From positions 23,983 through 87,982 of the forward strand of contig VXAA01003135.1 in the NCBI GenBank assembly GCA_013399115.1: 64,000 nucleotides of DNA. Reading direction: 5' to 3'. The first letter of the stretch is position 1. Each line of letters begins with the position of its first letter. Positions 44,440 to 56,029 of this stretch are shown here, one piece after another. The notes beneath the pieces were generated by a model that was given only the letters and a program-made list of their open reading frames with translations, was not told the origin of the DNA and made no database searches. The translations under genes were made by a program, and so were the position numbers. The stretch comes from Anseranas semipalmata (lineage: Eukaryota > Chordata > Aves > Anseriformes > Anseranatidae).

Positions 44440-44680
44440 GGAACATTTGCATCTGCGCGGTGCGCTCGTCTGCCGCCTATCCCAACGCTCTGCAGAGCTG
44501 ACCCGAGGGAGCAGAGCGAGAAGTGCTTCGTTTGGCCGGGTGGAGGACGAGGGCAGGAGGGCATGGAGCTGCGGCTGCCCGTGCGGGGCTGGGACCCCAG
44601 GGCGCCTGCGGGGTGCCAGGAGCAGCCCTGCCCCGGGGCGGCCGCTTGGGACGGGGAAGTCTGGAGCTGGGGCAGCAAAG
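44440..44680. promoter_or_regulatory. CpG-rich patch inside PTCHD1 intron 2
   Basis: About 20 CpGs occur in 240 bp (for example TGCGCGGTGCGCTCG and GGGGCGGCCGC), flanked by AT-rich intron. No exon is recognisable on either strand. It is a candidate intragenic promoter or enhancer; an unmethylated state would be needed to support that. Confidence 0.4.
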
Positions 44681-47091
44681 AAATGACAGATGGGGCTGGC
44701 AGGATGGGTTTCCCCAGGATGCGTGGGCCTCGAGCCTTGCTGGCCAAGGGGTGTCAGATATGGAGTGAGGCGTTAAGCACTACTGGGCTTGTTTTGCATC
44801 TGACGTGCTTAGAGCTGTATCAGCAGGCAAAACTGCAAACCGATTTTCCCCATGAAGTGAGTTTTTGACAGATTTCACGCACATTGGGTAAAAAAAGCCA
44901 ATTACTTAAAGGTAAATGAAAGCTACCTGCAATCAGTGAAAGGTTTACGTTTACCACGTTACAAAATAGGCAAGTGACACACCATACCTAACAGTTACTG
45001 AAGGCAGAGTAAGACACAGTGAGTGTATGTGGGGTAAAATCAGATTTTAAATCTGTTTTAAATTTTTAAGCCCACAAGCCAGAATATTATTTGCTTCTGG
45101 GAGATTTCTCCTAGTGGAACATGACCCAGTGGAAGATGGATCAGTTTACCACAATTCAAGTTACCCTTTTCTGGTGAGACAGCTGAAACCAAAATAACTC
45201 AGGCATATTCCCAAATTCTCCTGTTTAAGCAATGTTTGCCTCTACTCTTACTCATCATATATAGATCAACCACATGTGAAACGCAATGCTCAAAAACTTG
45301 CAAAACTCCAGTTAAGGAACACATGACCTATTATTTTTACTGATAAAAAAAAATAGGGGAAAAAAGGAAAAAAAAAAAAGAAAAACAATTACAAGTTTAG
45401 AACTCAGCCTGGACTTTCCACCAAGCACCCAGACATAACTTACTCCAATTTAACTTAATCCATTTCCACCAATGTCCTCCTCCAGAACACAGAGGCCTCA
45501 CCACCTGACAACGGCAGCCCCCCGTCACACGTGCCTCTTGGCTATCGCCTATTTGGGGAGTGCTGTTTATCAGAGGCACTAAATGGGCACCGCCTCTCTC
45601 ACAACAAAGACCTAAAATGAAAAATCACATCAACTTCTACTGACCTTCCCCAGGTCTCCATAGACCATCTGATTCTGGTATGAAAAGTATGCCACAAACT
45701 TTTATAGTAAAAGGTTATTTTTTTCTTTTTAACTGGGGAACTTCAAATATATACTTCATTTATGAGGAAGTTTCTCTTGATGGACTTCACTACTCGAAGC
45801 AGTGAAGGTCTCAAGATGTCAAAGCCAGACAAATTCCCAGCATCTTTGACTGGCAGGCCCTTCCATTAAACAATCACAAGCACTGACTTCTCTCTAGTTA
45901 AAAGAATGTAGACTGTAAAAGTGTAACATCTCTCTGCTACTTTCTGCATAAATGAACAATGCACTGCATCCCCTGTAACACACTTCTCCTATGAAAGAAA
46001 AGCAAATTGTAGCACCACTGGTCCAGAGGAAACACCTGATCTTATTCTATGCTTGCACAGTACTCAGTTTCAGTATTAAACTGTTCTCTGACTGTCTATA
46101 AATACAGCTCCTCTTTTCCAGAAAGCACTGTATTTCCTGAGTCACTGATACTCTTCTAAAGCCAAGGAGCACATACGTGTGTGACAACTTCACTGGGGTT
46201 TGTGGTGGTCGGGAGGAACATGGATGTACTTGGCTGTGCCGCCATCCCACCTGGCTGGTTTCACATGCAGTTCTTGCACTGCACAGGAAAGTGTTGGTGT
46301 GACGGTGTCTAAAACACCCTGCCACCATGTGTATTTTAAGCCTATTTCCTTCCCATGCCTTTAGTGGCTTCTTTGTGTTTGGGTTCCTCGATGGATTTGG
46401 GGCAACAGATCCGTCAGGAGGAGAACTGGAGCGAGGGAGACCAGCAGGTGGAGGAGGTGGTTCATCAGCTCGCCCTCGGGTGGAAAGTGATGACTTTGGT
46501 GAGAGGACTCTGGTGGACTGAGGGAGCAGGGGTGACCTGGTGGCCTACTTCTGCTCTTCCCCTGCAGGGACAGAAATGGCAGGTGATGTCTGAGGGGCTG
46601 CAGAAGATGCATGGCTGCTCAGAGAGGTCAGGCAGGGACTGAGGAGAGAGGAGAGCAAAAGGAGAGGAGAAAGGAACAGCTAGGAAAATGACATGCCTGG
46701 GAATCTGCTCAGGGTAGATAAAACCAGATAATTTTGTTATTTTATTTATACAAGGGGAATAAAAGGAACAAAACACAAATTGATTAGGTGTAAAATCAAG
46801 CCGCGCAGGATTGAATTGGGAAAGCTGAGCAGATGGAGTGACAAAAAAAAACCACCACAGTATACTTCCAGGGCGCTCCTGGGGAACTGTCTGGGAGCCA
46901 AGGCCACTACTGAAGAATATTGGGAAAAGGGTCGGAGCAATGGGCGCAGCTGTGGCTGAGGAGAAAAAGACAAAGGAAGCTCAGAGAGACCCTGAGAGCT
47001 GTGCAGGGATGATGGAGGAGATGTTATGCCTGGAACAAGAAGATGGGTGAGATCTGCTGGAGGGGGCTGCACAAAAATGCAGTGGGATGAA

Positions 47092-47112
47092 GGGGAGGGG
47101 AGGGGGAGAGGG
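47092..47112 (+). other. strong G-quadruplex motif
   Basis: G runs of 4, 4, 5 and 3 with loops of 1, 1 and 3 bases (GGGGAGGGGAGGGGG followed by AGAGGG). It is on the plus strand, the template strand for PTCHD1, inside a purine-rich part of intron 2 (46400-47115). Confidence 0.75.
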
Positions 47113-47499
47113 CCACCACATCTCTTCCTGGCAGGCAGCGACAGGAGGGGCAGGCTGACAAGGGGAGCGAAAGAGCTCAGTGTGGGGAATAAAGACAAGA
47201 GAGGCTCGGTACGCTTCACATTTTTATTAGCTGACAACAGAATAATCGGTGGAAAAGTGCTATACAAAGTCAAACATCTGTGTGTCTGTTACCTTTACGT
47301 GTGGACTGAAGGGCACCTGGGAGACCTGTGCAGGAGCTGTTTCTTTCTCTTTGTAACTCTCTGTACGTAACCAATGTTGACACTTTGGTTTTATTGAATA
47401 TAGCAAACACTTGGGCGCTTGATAGGGGAGGCAATGAATACTTTTAGGGCTTCCAATCTGGCATATGTCACAATTCCCTACTAGCAAATTCTTCCCGAA

Positions 47500-48190
47500 A
47501 TCTGAAGGAGCGGGGCTGGCACCTTACAAGCTGCACGGGGGGCTTGAGCCCTGCTGTCCCGAGCACCAGAGCCCCCTCATCCCCCCAGGGTCTCCGCACT
47601 GGCTGCTAGCTGCTTGGTTGAGCTGCTTGCTGCCTTCACGCTTCCGACCTTCAGCACCCCTCTCACCTCCCCTGCGCTCCTCGTCGCTCCCAGCATCAAG
47701 CACGGCGAACTCTCCGGGTACCTCCCGAGGCACCGGGCACCGCCGGCCTCTTCCTCCTGTCCCCATGCACCCTCCTGCTGCTACCACGCCACGAGAGCTG
47801 CCGCGGGTGTCGCGGTGCAGGCGCACGGGACGAGGGATGCGGTAAACATCCGTCCCTGTTTTGTCGGCTTTGCACCGGGCTCGCTGCCCTTCCAGTTTAC
47901 AGCAAGCTGCAAGCTCAAGTTGCTTTAACTGCTAACTGTGTTTCCTGTGCCAGCTTAACCAGCAGCGTGCTTTCAGACCCGAGGCTAAATATAAGCGTAT
48001 GGGGCTGGCCCTGTGTCTCTCCCCGTGTTTGGCAGCGTCTGGCATCCACTGTCACCACCGAGCCGGTCCCTTCCACCGACCTGGCGGCCGGGAGGAGCCG
48101 CGTCCCTCCCAGCGAGCTGCGGGAGCGTCTGAAGGGACAGGGACAGACTGCGAGCTGTCTCCTACGGACAGAGGGCAACGCTGCGATTTG
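47500..48190. promoter_or_regulatory. GC- and CpG-rich block in PTCHD1 intron 2
   Basis: This is a 0.7-kb GC-rich block with raised CpG density, highest at 47680-47890 and 48050-48190. Open frames of about 100 codons occur on both strands, as expected for stop-poor GC-rich DNA, and none resembles a known protein. A 22-base T run follows at 48302. Confidence 0.3.
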
Positions 48191-48301
48191 CTTCCCAACC
48201 CCTACATCAAATGCTGCACTCCACCTGCAGGAGGTGAAGAAGTCACGCCAAAACCTTGTTCAGCCAGCACCGCTGGTTGTTCAGTGGCTTATTTTGCTAC
48301 A

Positions 48302-48323
48302 TTTTTTTTTTTTTTTTTTTTTT
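48302..48323. repeat. poly-T tract
   Basis: About 22 consecutive T on the plus strand. On the PTCHD1 sense strand it is poly-A, but no retrocopy is recognisable next to it. Confidence 0.9.
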
Positions 48324-49547
48324 GAGGAAAGTGGTATTTTTAAAGGACTGGCAGTTAAACAGCATTTAATGCATAAGGGAAACTTACGATGAATACATTA
48401 GCATCTGTGCCAGACCAAACATCTGTAGATTTCAGTGGAGCAGGCAACAGGAAATCAGAATTTTGATTCTGCTTTTCAGCTGACATGATAACTCAGCTAT
48501 TTTAAATTCAGCTGAATTATGAAGAATTTAATTTTTTTGGTATATAATTCTTAGGGTCAAAAATGGATAGACTTAGTACAGCAAAGTATTCCACATGAAC
48601 TAGGCAAGCGAGTACCCCTGCCCTTACACGACTCGTTTACACACTGCTAAACGCATATGATGATAGTTTTAAGGAACCGCCGAGGCATATGCTAATTCTA
48701 AATATGCCCAGATGAACAGTGGGAGCCTGCCAAGTTGCACGGGCTTCAGGCTCCGCTTTCAGGCTAGCAGCACCTGTATAAGCTCAGAGCTTGTGACGAG
48801 AAGCTCCCCACTGGCCTTCACGAGATTTCCGCGGAGAAGAAGGAGGCTGCAGCCAGCGCCCGCTGGCCTCCACGGAGGAGGAAACCTGCTGCAGCGCACA
48901 CATCAACCCTGCAGAGGCACCCGCTGGGTACGTACAGTCACACCAGTGACTAAGGTACTGCGACTTAATGAGTTACCTTTCATCAGCTGAGCTACGTTAA
49001 CCTGCCTTAATTAAAGAGGAAAATAAATTAGGAGAAACTACCACGAAGGTGATTAAGCCCAAAACACAAGAGATTTAAGCTAGTATGTCATATTTAACAG
49101 GTGGGGTAGGCAAAAGATGTTCCTGTCTGCACTCACGCAGTCTGAGCTTGAGAGTGCAGCTTCGTAAGCTGTGCTAATTTAATTGCTTGTAATTGTCCTA
49201 GTGGTGCAAAAGGTAAGGACGCAACACATACAGAGGCTGTCACCCTTCACTACGGATTGTGTGGTTTTGGAAATGGCTGAAGGCATGTTAGGGCAAACAA
49301 GATGGGTAAAACTGAGTATTACAGAGCACACTGAACAGAGTATTTTGCAGACATATTGTCTAAATTATTAGTACAGGCTTGTGACTGGACCAACTACGTA
49401 AGCTATTCAGAAAGTAATTCCTGAAAATATGAAAAAGTAGGTAATCGCAAGACATTGCTGACCAGCTTCAGTTAATGTATTTTGGAAGGGCAGTGATGGT
49501 ATCAGGATGAACTTAATGAACAAGAGAAATGGTGTGACACAACCACC

Positions 49548-49660
49548 GGGGCCCTGGGCAACCTGATCTAGTGGGTGTCATCTCTGCCTATGGCAGGAGG
49601 GGTGGAACCAGACGGTCTCTAAGGTCCCTGCCAACCCAAGCCATTCTATGATTCTATGAT
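49548..49660 (+). mobile_element. CR1 LINE 3' end fragment
   Basis: About 110 bp match the CR1 3' terminus: CCTGGGCAACCTGATCTAG, TATGGCAGGAGGGGTGGAAC, AAGGTCCCTGCCAACCCAAG, ending with two ATTCTATG-type octamers at 49643-49660. It is a heavily 5'-truncated insertion in intron 2 of PTCHD1, antisense to the gene. Confidence 0.92.
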
Positions 49661-49665
49661 AAAAG

Positions 49666-50275
49666 AGCTGTTCATTCAGCAAGGACAAGGGTAAACTTCT
49701 ACATGTTGGAATAATCGGTTGTGCAAACAGGGTAGAAGGCGACACAAGTGGTCTGTGAATTACCATGTGCCACAAACCAAACTTCAACCATTTCATCCTG
49801 CTGAGAAAAATGAATGTCATATGGGGATATATGAACAGGAATGCCATATGTGAGATGTGTGAAATAACCCTCCCACTCTACTCAGTGCTTAAAGCCTCAG
49901 CCCAAATCCCGTGCCCAGTTCTAGGCACTGCACTCCACAGAGGATGTGGAGCAGCCAAAAGCAAGAAGATTGCTGCAAGGCCTGTAAGCACCACCTGAGG
50001 AAACCTGGGATGAAATGGACAAGGACTGGACAAGTGAGAGTGGTCCCAAATATGCAAAGAAAAAGAAAATAAATTGTTTTCCAGATGCAGTGAATGAATA
50101 ATGGCAGCTGAGTTGCAGAAGGGGAATTCGGGTTAGACATGATGTATGCTGTAGCGGTAGCACTGTGAACCGCAGCGGGAATCAGCCCAAGGAGGAGACA
50201 AAGCGCGGGGCAAGAAGGATCTGCTGGGGAAGACGTCATCTGGTCCAGTGGCAGAGGTCAGACAAGGTCTGGAGA
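49666..50275 (+). mobile_element. old, diverged CR1/L3-like LINE fragment
   Basis: The nucleotide sequence follows the ORF2 3' region of ancient amniote CR1/L3 elements in order: CAGCAAGGACAAGGGTAA, CTCCCACTCTACTCAGTG, CCCAGTTCTAGGCACTGCAC, AATAAATTGTTTTCCAGATG and TCGGGTTAGACATGATG. It carries many substitutions and small deletions and no long open frame. Orientation is plus. It starts a few bases after the younger CR1 end at 49660. The right boundary is approximate. Recognition is from memory of the consensus; a repeat-library search would settle the subfamily. Confidence 0.75.
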
Positions 50276-50714
50276 GCCCCCCCTGCTTCGTGACTCTGAT
50301 GAAGAGCTAAAAATCCTCAGCTGCTATAAACCAGGGAAACTTCATTAATGATTTATACTAGCACATGGGCCTTGCCTGAAATGTGTCCAGTGTAAGCATT
50401 TTTTCTATCTAATTTTTGCTGTTAGCCATGAGATTATGAGTAATAGCTACAGGGCTCCACTGTTAGCCAGAAATCCTTTAGCTTTCTTAAAGGTCAGTTA
50501 ATCTATGATCTAATCTGATGGTCACTGAAATTAAGTGGAAGTATTTCAGCCGGCTATAATGGAAAGTGGTTTGTGTCTCTAGCCTTCAGTTACCTTGAGC
50601 TAAACTGTCCTCTACAAGCAAAGCAATGTATAGGAATGAAACACACTTTGAAATGCATGATGAATCTTTCTGTTGTACTGCAGAATAAAAAAAGAAAAGC
50701 CCTGCCTTTCTTTT

Positions 50715-50746
50715 AATAATAAATAATAATAATAAGTAATAATAAA
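50715..50746. repeat. AAT trinucleotide-rich stretch
   Basis: Imperfect AAT/AATA units such as AATAATAAATAATAATAATA over about 32 bp. Confidence 0.85.
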
Positions 50747-51949
50747 TTAAAAACAATACAACCATCAATCAGAAAACGGAGGGTCGACAAAGGAAAATAA
50801 TTAGGCTGTAGCTGTCTGCTGGTTTAAAGCAGTTCTCATTAAAAACTCCAAAACATCTTTAGTGCCGTCTGTTCACCTGTTGATGCTCCCACCCCCTGGG
50901 AGACTCAATGCAGCTGGGGAAGTGTTCACGGGAGATTCCCAGGAACGTGGCTGCTCTGTCTTGGCTTGCTCACAGTGAGAGCTGAGCTGTGTATCTGAAA
51001 CTCACTCTTTTAAGAGTGAAATACTTCAGCTAAGCATGACCAAGAACAACAAAAAAACAAGGAAAAAACAGAGTTGGCTATACAGTTTGATACTTAAAGC
51101 AGCATTAAAATAGAAGCGTGAAACTTTTCATAGTTATCTGTAAGTCTTTAAGGATTTCAAGTCTCAGCATAGCCACTACTAGTGAATTCACGGTTTGAAA
51201 GGTTGTCCCAGGATGCAGATTCCTTGATCCCTAAAAGAGCTAATACTTCATATTTCTAAGTCACTTTCCCCAGGCACCTTCCTTTCCGCAGCTGGACTTT
51301 AGACTGTTTTTCTACTACGACTACTCTTCTGTAACACATCTGGAAATCTCCCCTGCATGCTTATATAAACTACTTAGTCTGATTAAGAGATTTTTGTAAC
51401 ACATGCGTAAGCATAAAAACCCACAAAAGAAAATGAAGAGTTGGGTCAGAATGCTAGCCTTCCTTTGACTCGGACTTCTTGTGCTGTTTCTTCTCTAGAT
51501 TACGAGGCAGTTTAATTTTCATTGATGCCACTGAAAACAAGAGCGACACACTGCAGCCAATGCAGCGTAGCTGAACTCTCTTTGTCACTGAATATATTCT
51601 GCACATTAGCTGGTAGTGTGATGCACTGAAGCATAGTCTTTAATTAAAGTGCAACAATACCACAGATATAGTACGGGCATGGAATAGGAACCTGGCGCTC
51701 GATATAAAAATAGCTGTGCTGAAACGTGCCGTATCGCTACACAATGTGACTAAGTCAGCGGAGACACTCTTACACTTGAAATCTGAAGTATTACTGAGCA
51801 CTGATTTTCAGCTGGGAGAGCTGTGATCAAATCAACATGTGTATTATTCTCCGCAAATGAGTAACGCTGAGAACGAGGGCACATTAAGCACCTACAGCGC
51901 GCAGAGCTTTTCACGCTGTTTATGAACCAAACGCAAACAGAGAGGCCGT

Positions 51950-52440
51950 GAGCTCCCCAGGGCTCCCCCTGCCTCCCGTGAAGCCCTCCTGCCTGCCCGG
52001 CTGCGGCGCCGGGGCTCCCCGCAAGCGCCCTGAGCCACCTCCACCGACGGCAGGGCACGCCGGCCTCGGCTTGGGAGCCGGCTGCCTGCCCTCCTCTCCT
52101 CCTCACTGCCGTCCTCCAGACAAACACCCGAGCGCCCCGTCACTTGCCAGGGCAGCTGGCGCTGCCAGCCCGCCGAGAGACCCGTGCAGAGGTCTCCTGG
52201 CCACCAAACCGGGGATCGGGCGCCCGCAGAGCAGTACGGCAGGGCACCGCGCGACACCAGAAACCCAGAAATAATCGTAACGTCCAGGCCCGGTACAAGC
52301 TGTTTAGGAAAGGAGGTGGCGCGGATTTGGCACAGCGCAGCGTTACGGGGAGCAGATACCGGGAGTCATGCAGTGATGCTTCTCCGCCGGCTGGAAAAGG
52401 CGTCAGGGAGGCACAAACACACAAAAGAGAGAGTAGGAGA
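51950..52440. promoter_or_regulatory. CpG-rich segment just downstream of PTCHD1 exon 2
   Basis: The 500 bp of intron 2 next to the exon 2 donor are markedly CpG-rich (for example GGCTGCGGCGCCGGGG at about 52000). Further CpG-rich segments lie on the other side of exon 2 (53200-53480, 53930-54180), so exon 2 sits inside a broad GC-rich zone. No alternative first exon could be identified. Confidence 0.3.
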
Positions 52441-52445
52441 TAGTT

Positions 52446-52447
52446 AC
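52446..52447 (-). other. PTCHD1: 5' splice site (donor) of PTCHD1 exon 2
   Basis: On the minus strand the exon ends TTAG and the intron begins GTAACT. Cutting here leaves a single G that joins GT at the start of exon 3 to give the Gly of the conserved MLGHGLYG stretch. Confidence 0.95.
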
Positions 52448-53108
52448 CTAACATGACGAAGGGGATCCCCAGGAAGGTGGAATTGTATTTCCCACCAGTG
52501 AGATTGATGATCCCAGCTGCAGTCAGGGTGGCAAGGGTCACGGTCAGCAATCCCAGGAGGCCAAGCCAGGGTTTGCTGCGGACACAATCCTGCATGGAGC
52601 AGCACAGAATGGCCAAGGTGACCACAAGGACCAAGCTTGTGATCAGGTAGCGTTCTGACACCCTGCTCGTCTTCTGGAAATCCTCCTTCAGCGAAGAAGA
52701 AGTGAAAGGATACATTTTGACTTTCCTGTTGGATTTCTGGAAAAGTTCAACAGTGTCACAAAAAATGGATTCCCACTTTTCTGCCACCATGTCATTCAAG
52801 GAGTTGATTGCCTGCAAGTAGTAGGTGAGCTGAATGGCTTCTGCAGACTTCACCCGGTCTTTGCTGTGCACAGTAACCCCACCAAGCTGATGCCCGTTAT
52901 ACACTTCCCTGCCATCCTTTAAGTGAGTAATCGGATAAGTGATTGCAAAATTAGTTCGATTAGAAGAACGAGCAGCCTTTAATTCCTCCAGCACATGCAC
53001 TATGTCGTCCACTATGCATGTCTTGTCATTGTTCAGGATACATATATGGGCAAACGTGTAATTGAAACCAGGTCTTTGCACTTGGATCCTGGTCACAGCA
53101 GAGTGCAA
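52448..53108 (-). CDS. PTCHD1: PTCHD1 exon 2 (220 codons plus one base)
   Basis: The middle coding exon of PTCHD1 encodes most of the first extracellular domain and the start of the sterol-sensing domain. It starts in phase 0 at 53108 with the codon for Leu in [10 protein letters not shown], just after the acceptor AG (53109-53110) and a clean pyrimidine tract, so this is not a translation start. Residues 1-150 are extracellular, with sequons at 16 (NYT) and 50 (NRT). TM2 is about 154-170 and TM3 about 180-202, followed by sequons at 202 (NLT) and 209 (NST) before the start of TM4. It ends in phase 1 at 52448, leaving one G of a Gly codon, and the donor GTAACT follows. Joined to exon 3, the frame closes at 771 residues, which equals human PTCHD1 (888) minus its 117-residue first exon. 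The open frame continuing to 52140 past the donor is intron. Confidence 0.98.
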
Positions 53109-53110
53109 CT
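53109..53110 (-). other. PTCHD1: 3' splice site (acceptor) of PTCHD1 exon 2
   Basis: On the minus strand, AG follows a pyrimidine-rich run (TTTCTCTTTCCCTTGTAG). The protein similarity to PTCHD1 begins at the next base in phase 0, which fixes the boundary. Confidence 0.95.
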
Positions 53111-53199
53111 ACAAGGGAAAGAGAAATCACAGACGTTATTCATCAGTTCAACCTGCACAGCAGCAGCCAGAACAACAGCGGCTCGTGGCCTCCGTCCCT

Positions 53200-54190
53200 C
53201 TCCTATTCCACCTAGGCAAGGGCAGCGAAAGTTCTGGTGCCCGCAGCGTTCACGTCGCGCTCCGCGCCAGGAAGGAAGCATGCATGGAAGCAGCCGCGCC
53301 GCCCTCCGCACCCCTCGCTGCTAACGCGGGTGGGCCAGGCAGCAGCCCGGCCGGGCCAGGGGATGCTGCCTCTCCCCGGAGAAACCCAGGGTCTGGCGCT
53401 GGTTCCCCTGCCCGCGTTTCGCCTCCCTGTCTCCCCTGCCAAGCCTCTCTCCTCCGCCCGCCTGAGGAGCCGGGAAGAGGCAGCTTGCTCCTCTCCCTGC
53501 TAATCAGAGGAGGTCATCCCCGCTCAGCGTTTGCTGTAGCAGCTTTTAGTGCAGCCTCCTTTTTAAGTTGCTTTGCATCCTGCTGCAATTTTCTATGAGC
53601 TCTGACCCGGAGCACGCTCAGTTATTTCTGAGCATCAGAAGGGCAGAAAAATTACACTCTCTTTTCAAAAAAAAGTACAGAAAAATCTTGCAACCCCTTC
53701 TCAATCCATTTTAGTTAACGCAGAAGAAACAAGACATTTAAAAGGCGATAAGGGAATAGCCCTAACAGGGAGGGTTGCAGTATTTTTCAGAAGTAGAGTA
53801 TTGAGTTTGCTAACGTCTTAAAAAAATACAAGCTGGTTTTGGGGTACTTCCTTCTGAAACGTATAGTCCTCAACCACTATGGTCACTGTGCAGCTCCTGC
53901 TGTGCTGTGCTCGCTGTGCGAGGAGCACCGAGACCTCCTGTAAGGGCACTCCTGAGGCCAAGACCGCGGCACCCACCGCAAGGCCGAGCCTCAGCGGCTG
54001 TACGTCCTCCTCTGCTCTCCTCCAGCGGGCATGGGGACACCCGAAGCCCCCGTTGCCGGGACCCCTGCACACCACCGCTTCTGCTGCCTGGTGCCGGCCC
54101 CACGCGTCCCCCCGGCTGGCCGAGGGCAGTGGGCGCCGGGGCAGCTTGCGGCTGGACCGGGAGCAGAGGTACGGGACCAGATCATCCTCA
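53200..54190. promoter_or_regulatory. CpG-rich segments upstream of PTCHD1 exon 2
   Basis: Two CpG-dense patches (53200-53480 and 53930-54180) lie within 1.1 kb upstream of exon 2 in transcript direction. Position and composition allow an internal promoter for a shorter PTCHD1 transcript, but no core promoter element or first exon is identifiable. Open frames here look like chance frames in GC-rich DNA. Confidence 0.25.
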
Positions 54191-56029
54191 CGCCTGGACA
54201 GCAGGAACCAAATGAAGAACGGCTCTGACTGCTTCTCCTTAGAGGGGGAATAGGAATTTTCTGCCTTCAGATCCTGAGCAAGACAAAGAGGACTGGCTAC
54301 AGGGACGTGATTCCCTTTTCTGTACTTGAATGTGCTGTTTCCCAAAGAGGACAGGAGGTTGCTGTACCGAGTAGAGAGGCTGGGATTAGGTGACATTTAC
54401 TGGAATTAGCACCTTCTGAAGAGAAACACTGGTTATAAAGTAGGAGATAGTGCACACCGTGGCAGCACAGCTCATATACTCGTCTGGTGACAACGGATGA
54501 CATGTCTAATACTCATGGCTCAGATCCTGCATCTGTTGAAGTTAAACAGTTGTAGTGACGTCTGTGTGCTATTTCAGACCTATTTGCAGAAAAAAGAACC
54601 ACCATTTAGATGATATTATGAATCTGATTATTTAGTGATTACATTGCATAATCTGTGAGGGGTATAAATTTAATTAAGCCGCCTCCATTCCTCAGGATGA
54701 TATGATGTCATATATGCAAAAAATACAAAGTTCCTACATTCTCAACATGTTTCTCTAATAGCTTGGAGGTGTGTTTTTCCGTATTTGAGCAGTTTTTATT
54801 TTCTACAGAAGAACAGCTCAGTATTGATAGCAGAAAGACCGATCTGAGAAATGAACTGAACTAATAAACCTTTTCACAGCATCGGGAGAACACAATACCT
54901 TGCCATGGTGCGAAGGAAATTCTCCAGCTTGCCGGGAGAACAAGTAACTTCCTGTGCAACAGATTAGGGGCTCTTGCCCAACTCTCTTCTAAAACAGAAT
55001 ATTAAAAGATTTGCAAGAACATGCCAGAGAAATGAGCCTGTATGGGGCTTCTTCCCACCATTCCAGTTTGTTTCTGCAAAGCTCTGCAAGAGCTGTTTTG
55101 TGGTATGAATTCAAAGGTATGTCGCTACAGTTTGGGGAAAATGCCCTGGCTTACTGCACCAAAGACAGCTATCTGATTTTTTTACAATGGCAGCTGCTGT
55201 ATGTATTGCATTGACAACAGTTGTAAAACCAGATGACATATACAGAAGTACAGCTGAGGACAACTAGGAGCAATAGAAGGAATTTACTGCCTATATTGGA
55301 TTAACAATACGACTCCTTCAGAAAGGATCCATCAGGTGCCACAAAGCAGAAGAAGGGAAACTGTCACATGAGTTTTATCAAACAGCGTGTGTTGCTATTT
55401 ACCTACTCGGCCTCGCCACTGCATTCGCTTCTTTCTGCATCTGAAGCACTTTCTGTTGATATTTAGGTTATAAAATAACCTCATCTGTCACAGCTGCTAT
55501 TTCATCTCTAGCAGAAGGCTAGAAGCTGAACGTCACCCCCAAAGTACTCAACGCTTCTTGGAACCGATGACTTTGGGCTCGGTAGCCCCGCAGCCTGCTG
55601 CACGCCCGCGCCTCTCTCCCTCCGCTCGCCCTGCTCAGCCCGCGCCCCAAATCGCTGCGCTGCGGCCCCGTGGCCCCCAGCTCCGCCGCTGTGTGAGGTT
55701 TGCCCCTTGCAGCCCGAGCCCCCGCCCTGGCCTGGCCGCGGCATGGCAGCAGGGCCCCCAGGAACCTGGGTGTGCTAGCGGTAGGTGGTGTGGACCGCTA
55801 TCTGATGGGGATGGCATCAGCCCGCTAGGTTTTGCGTAGCAGGTAACTATCTGCTACAAAAATCCACCAGATTCTCATTTACCCAACTGCTTTCTTCCCC
55901 TTACCGGTCCTGTTAGTAGAGAGGGAGAACTGAAAGAGTATCAAAAGCTGCCCGAATAGTTTTTCTTGAAGGGAGACGTGTGCTGCTTGCTCATCGCTCA
56001 CAGCCTTTTCGGCTAGCTAGCAGTGCAAG

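Noticed and set aside
48224..48323. Processed pseudogene suggested by a T22 run (poly-A on the minus strand)
   Set aside because: No recognisable coding sequence or target-site duplication next to the tract.
53106..53108. TTG at the start of the exon 2 frame as a translation start
   Set aside because: It is an internal Leu codon directly after a splice acceptor.
53818..54396. 192-codon minus-strand frame upstream of exon 2, considered as an alternative first exon
   Set aside because: It has no similarity to the PTCHD1 N-terminus, no predicted TM1, and no donor site that would join in phase 0 was evident.
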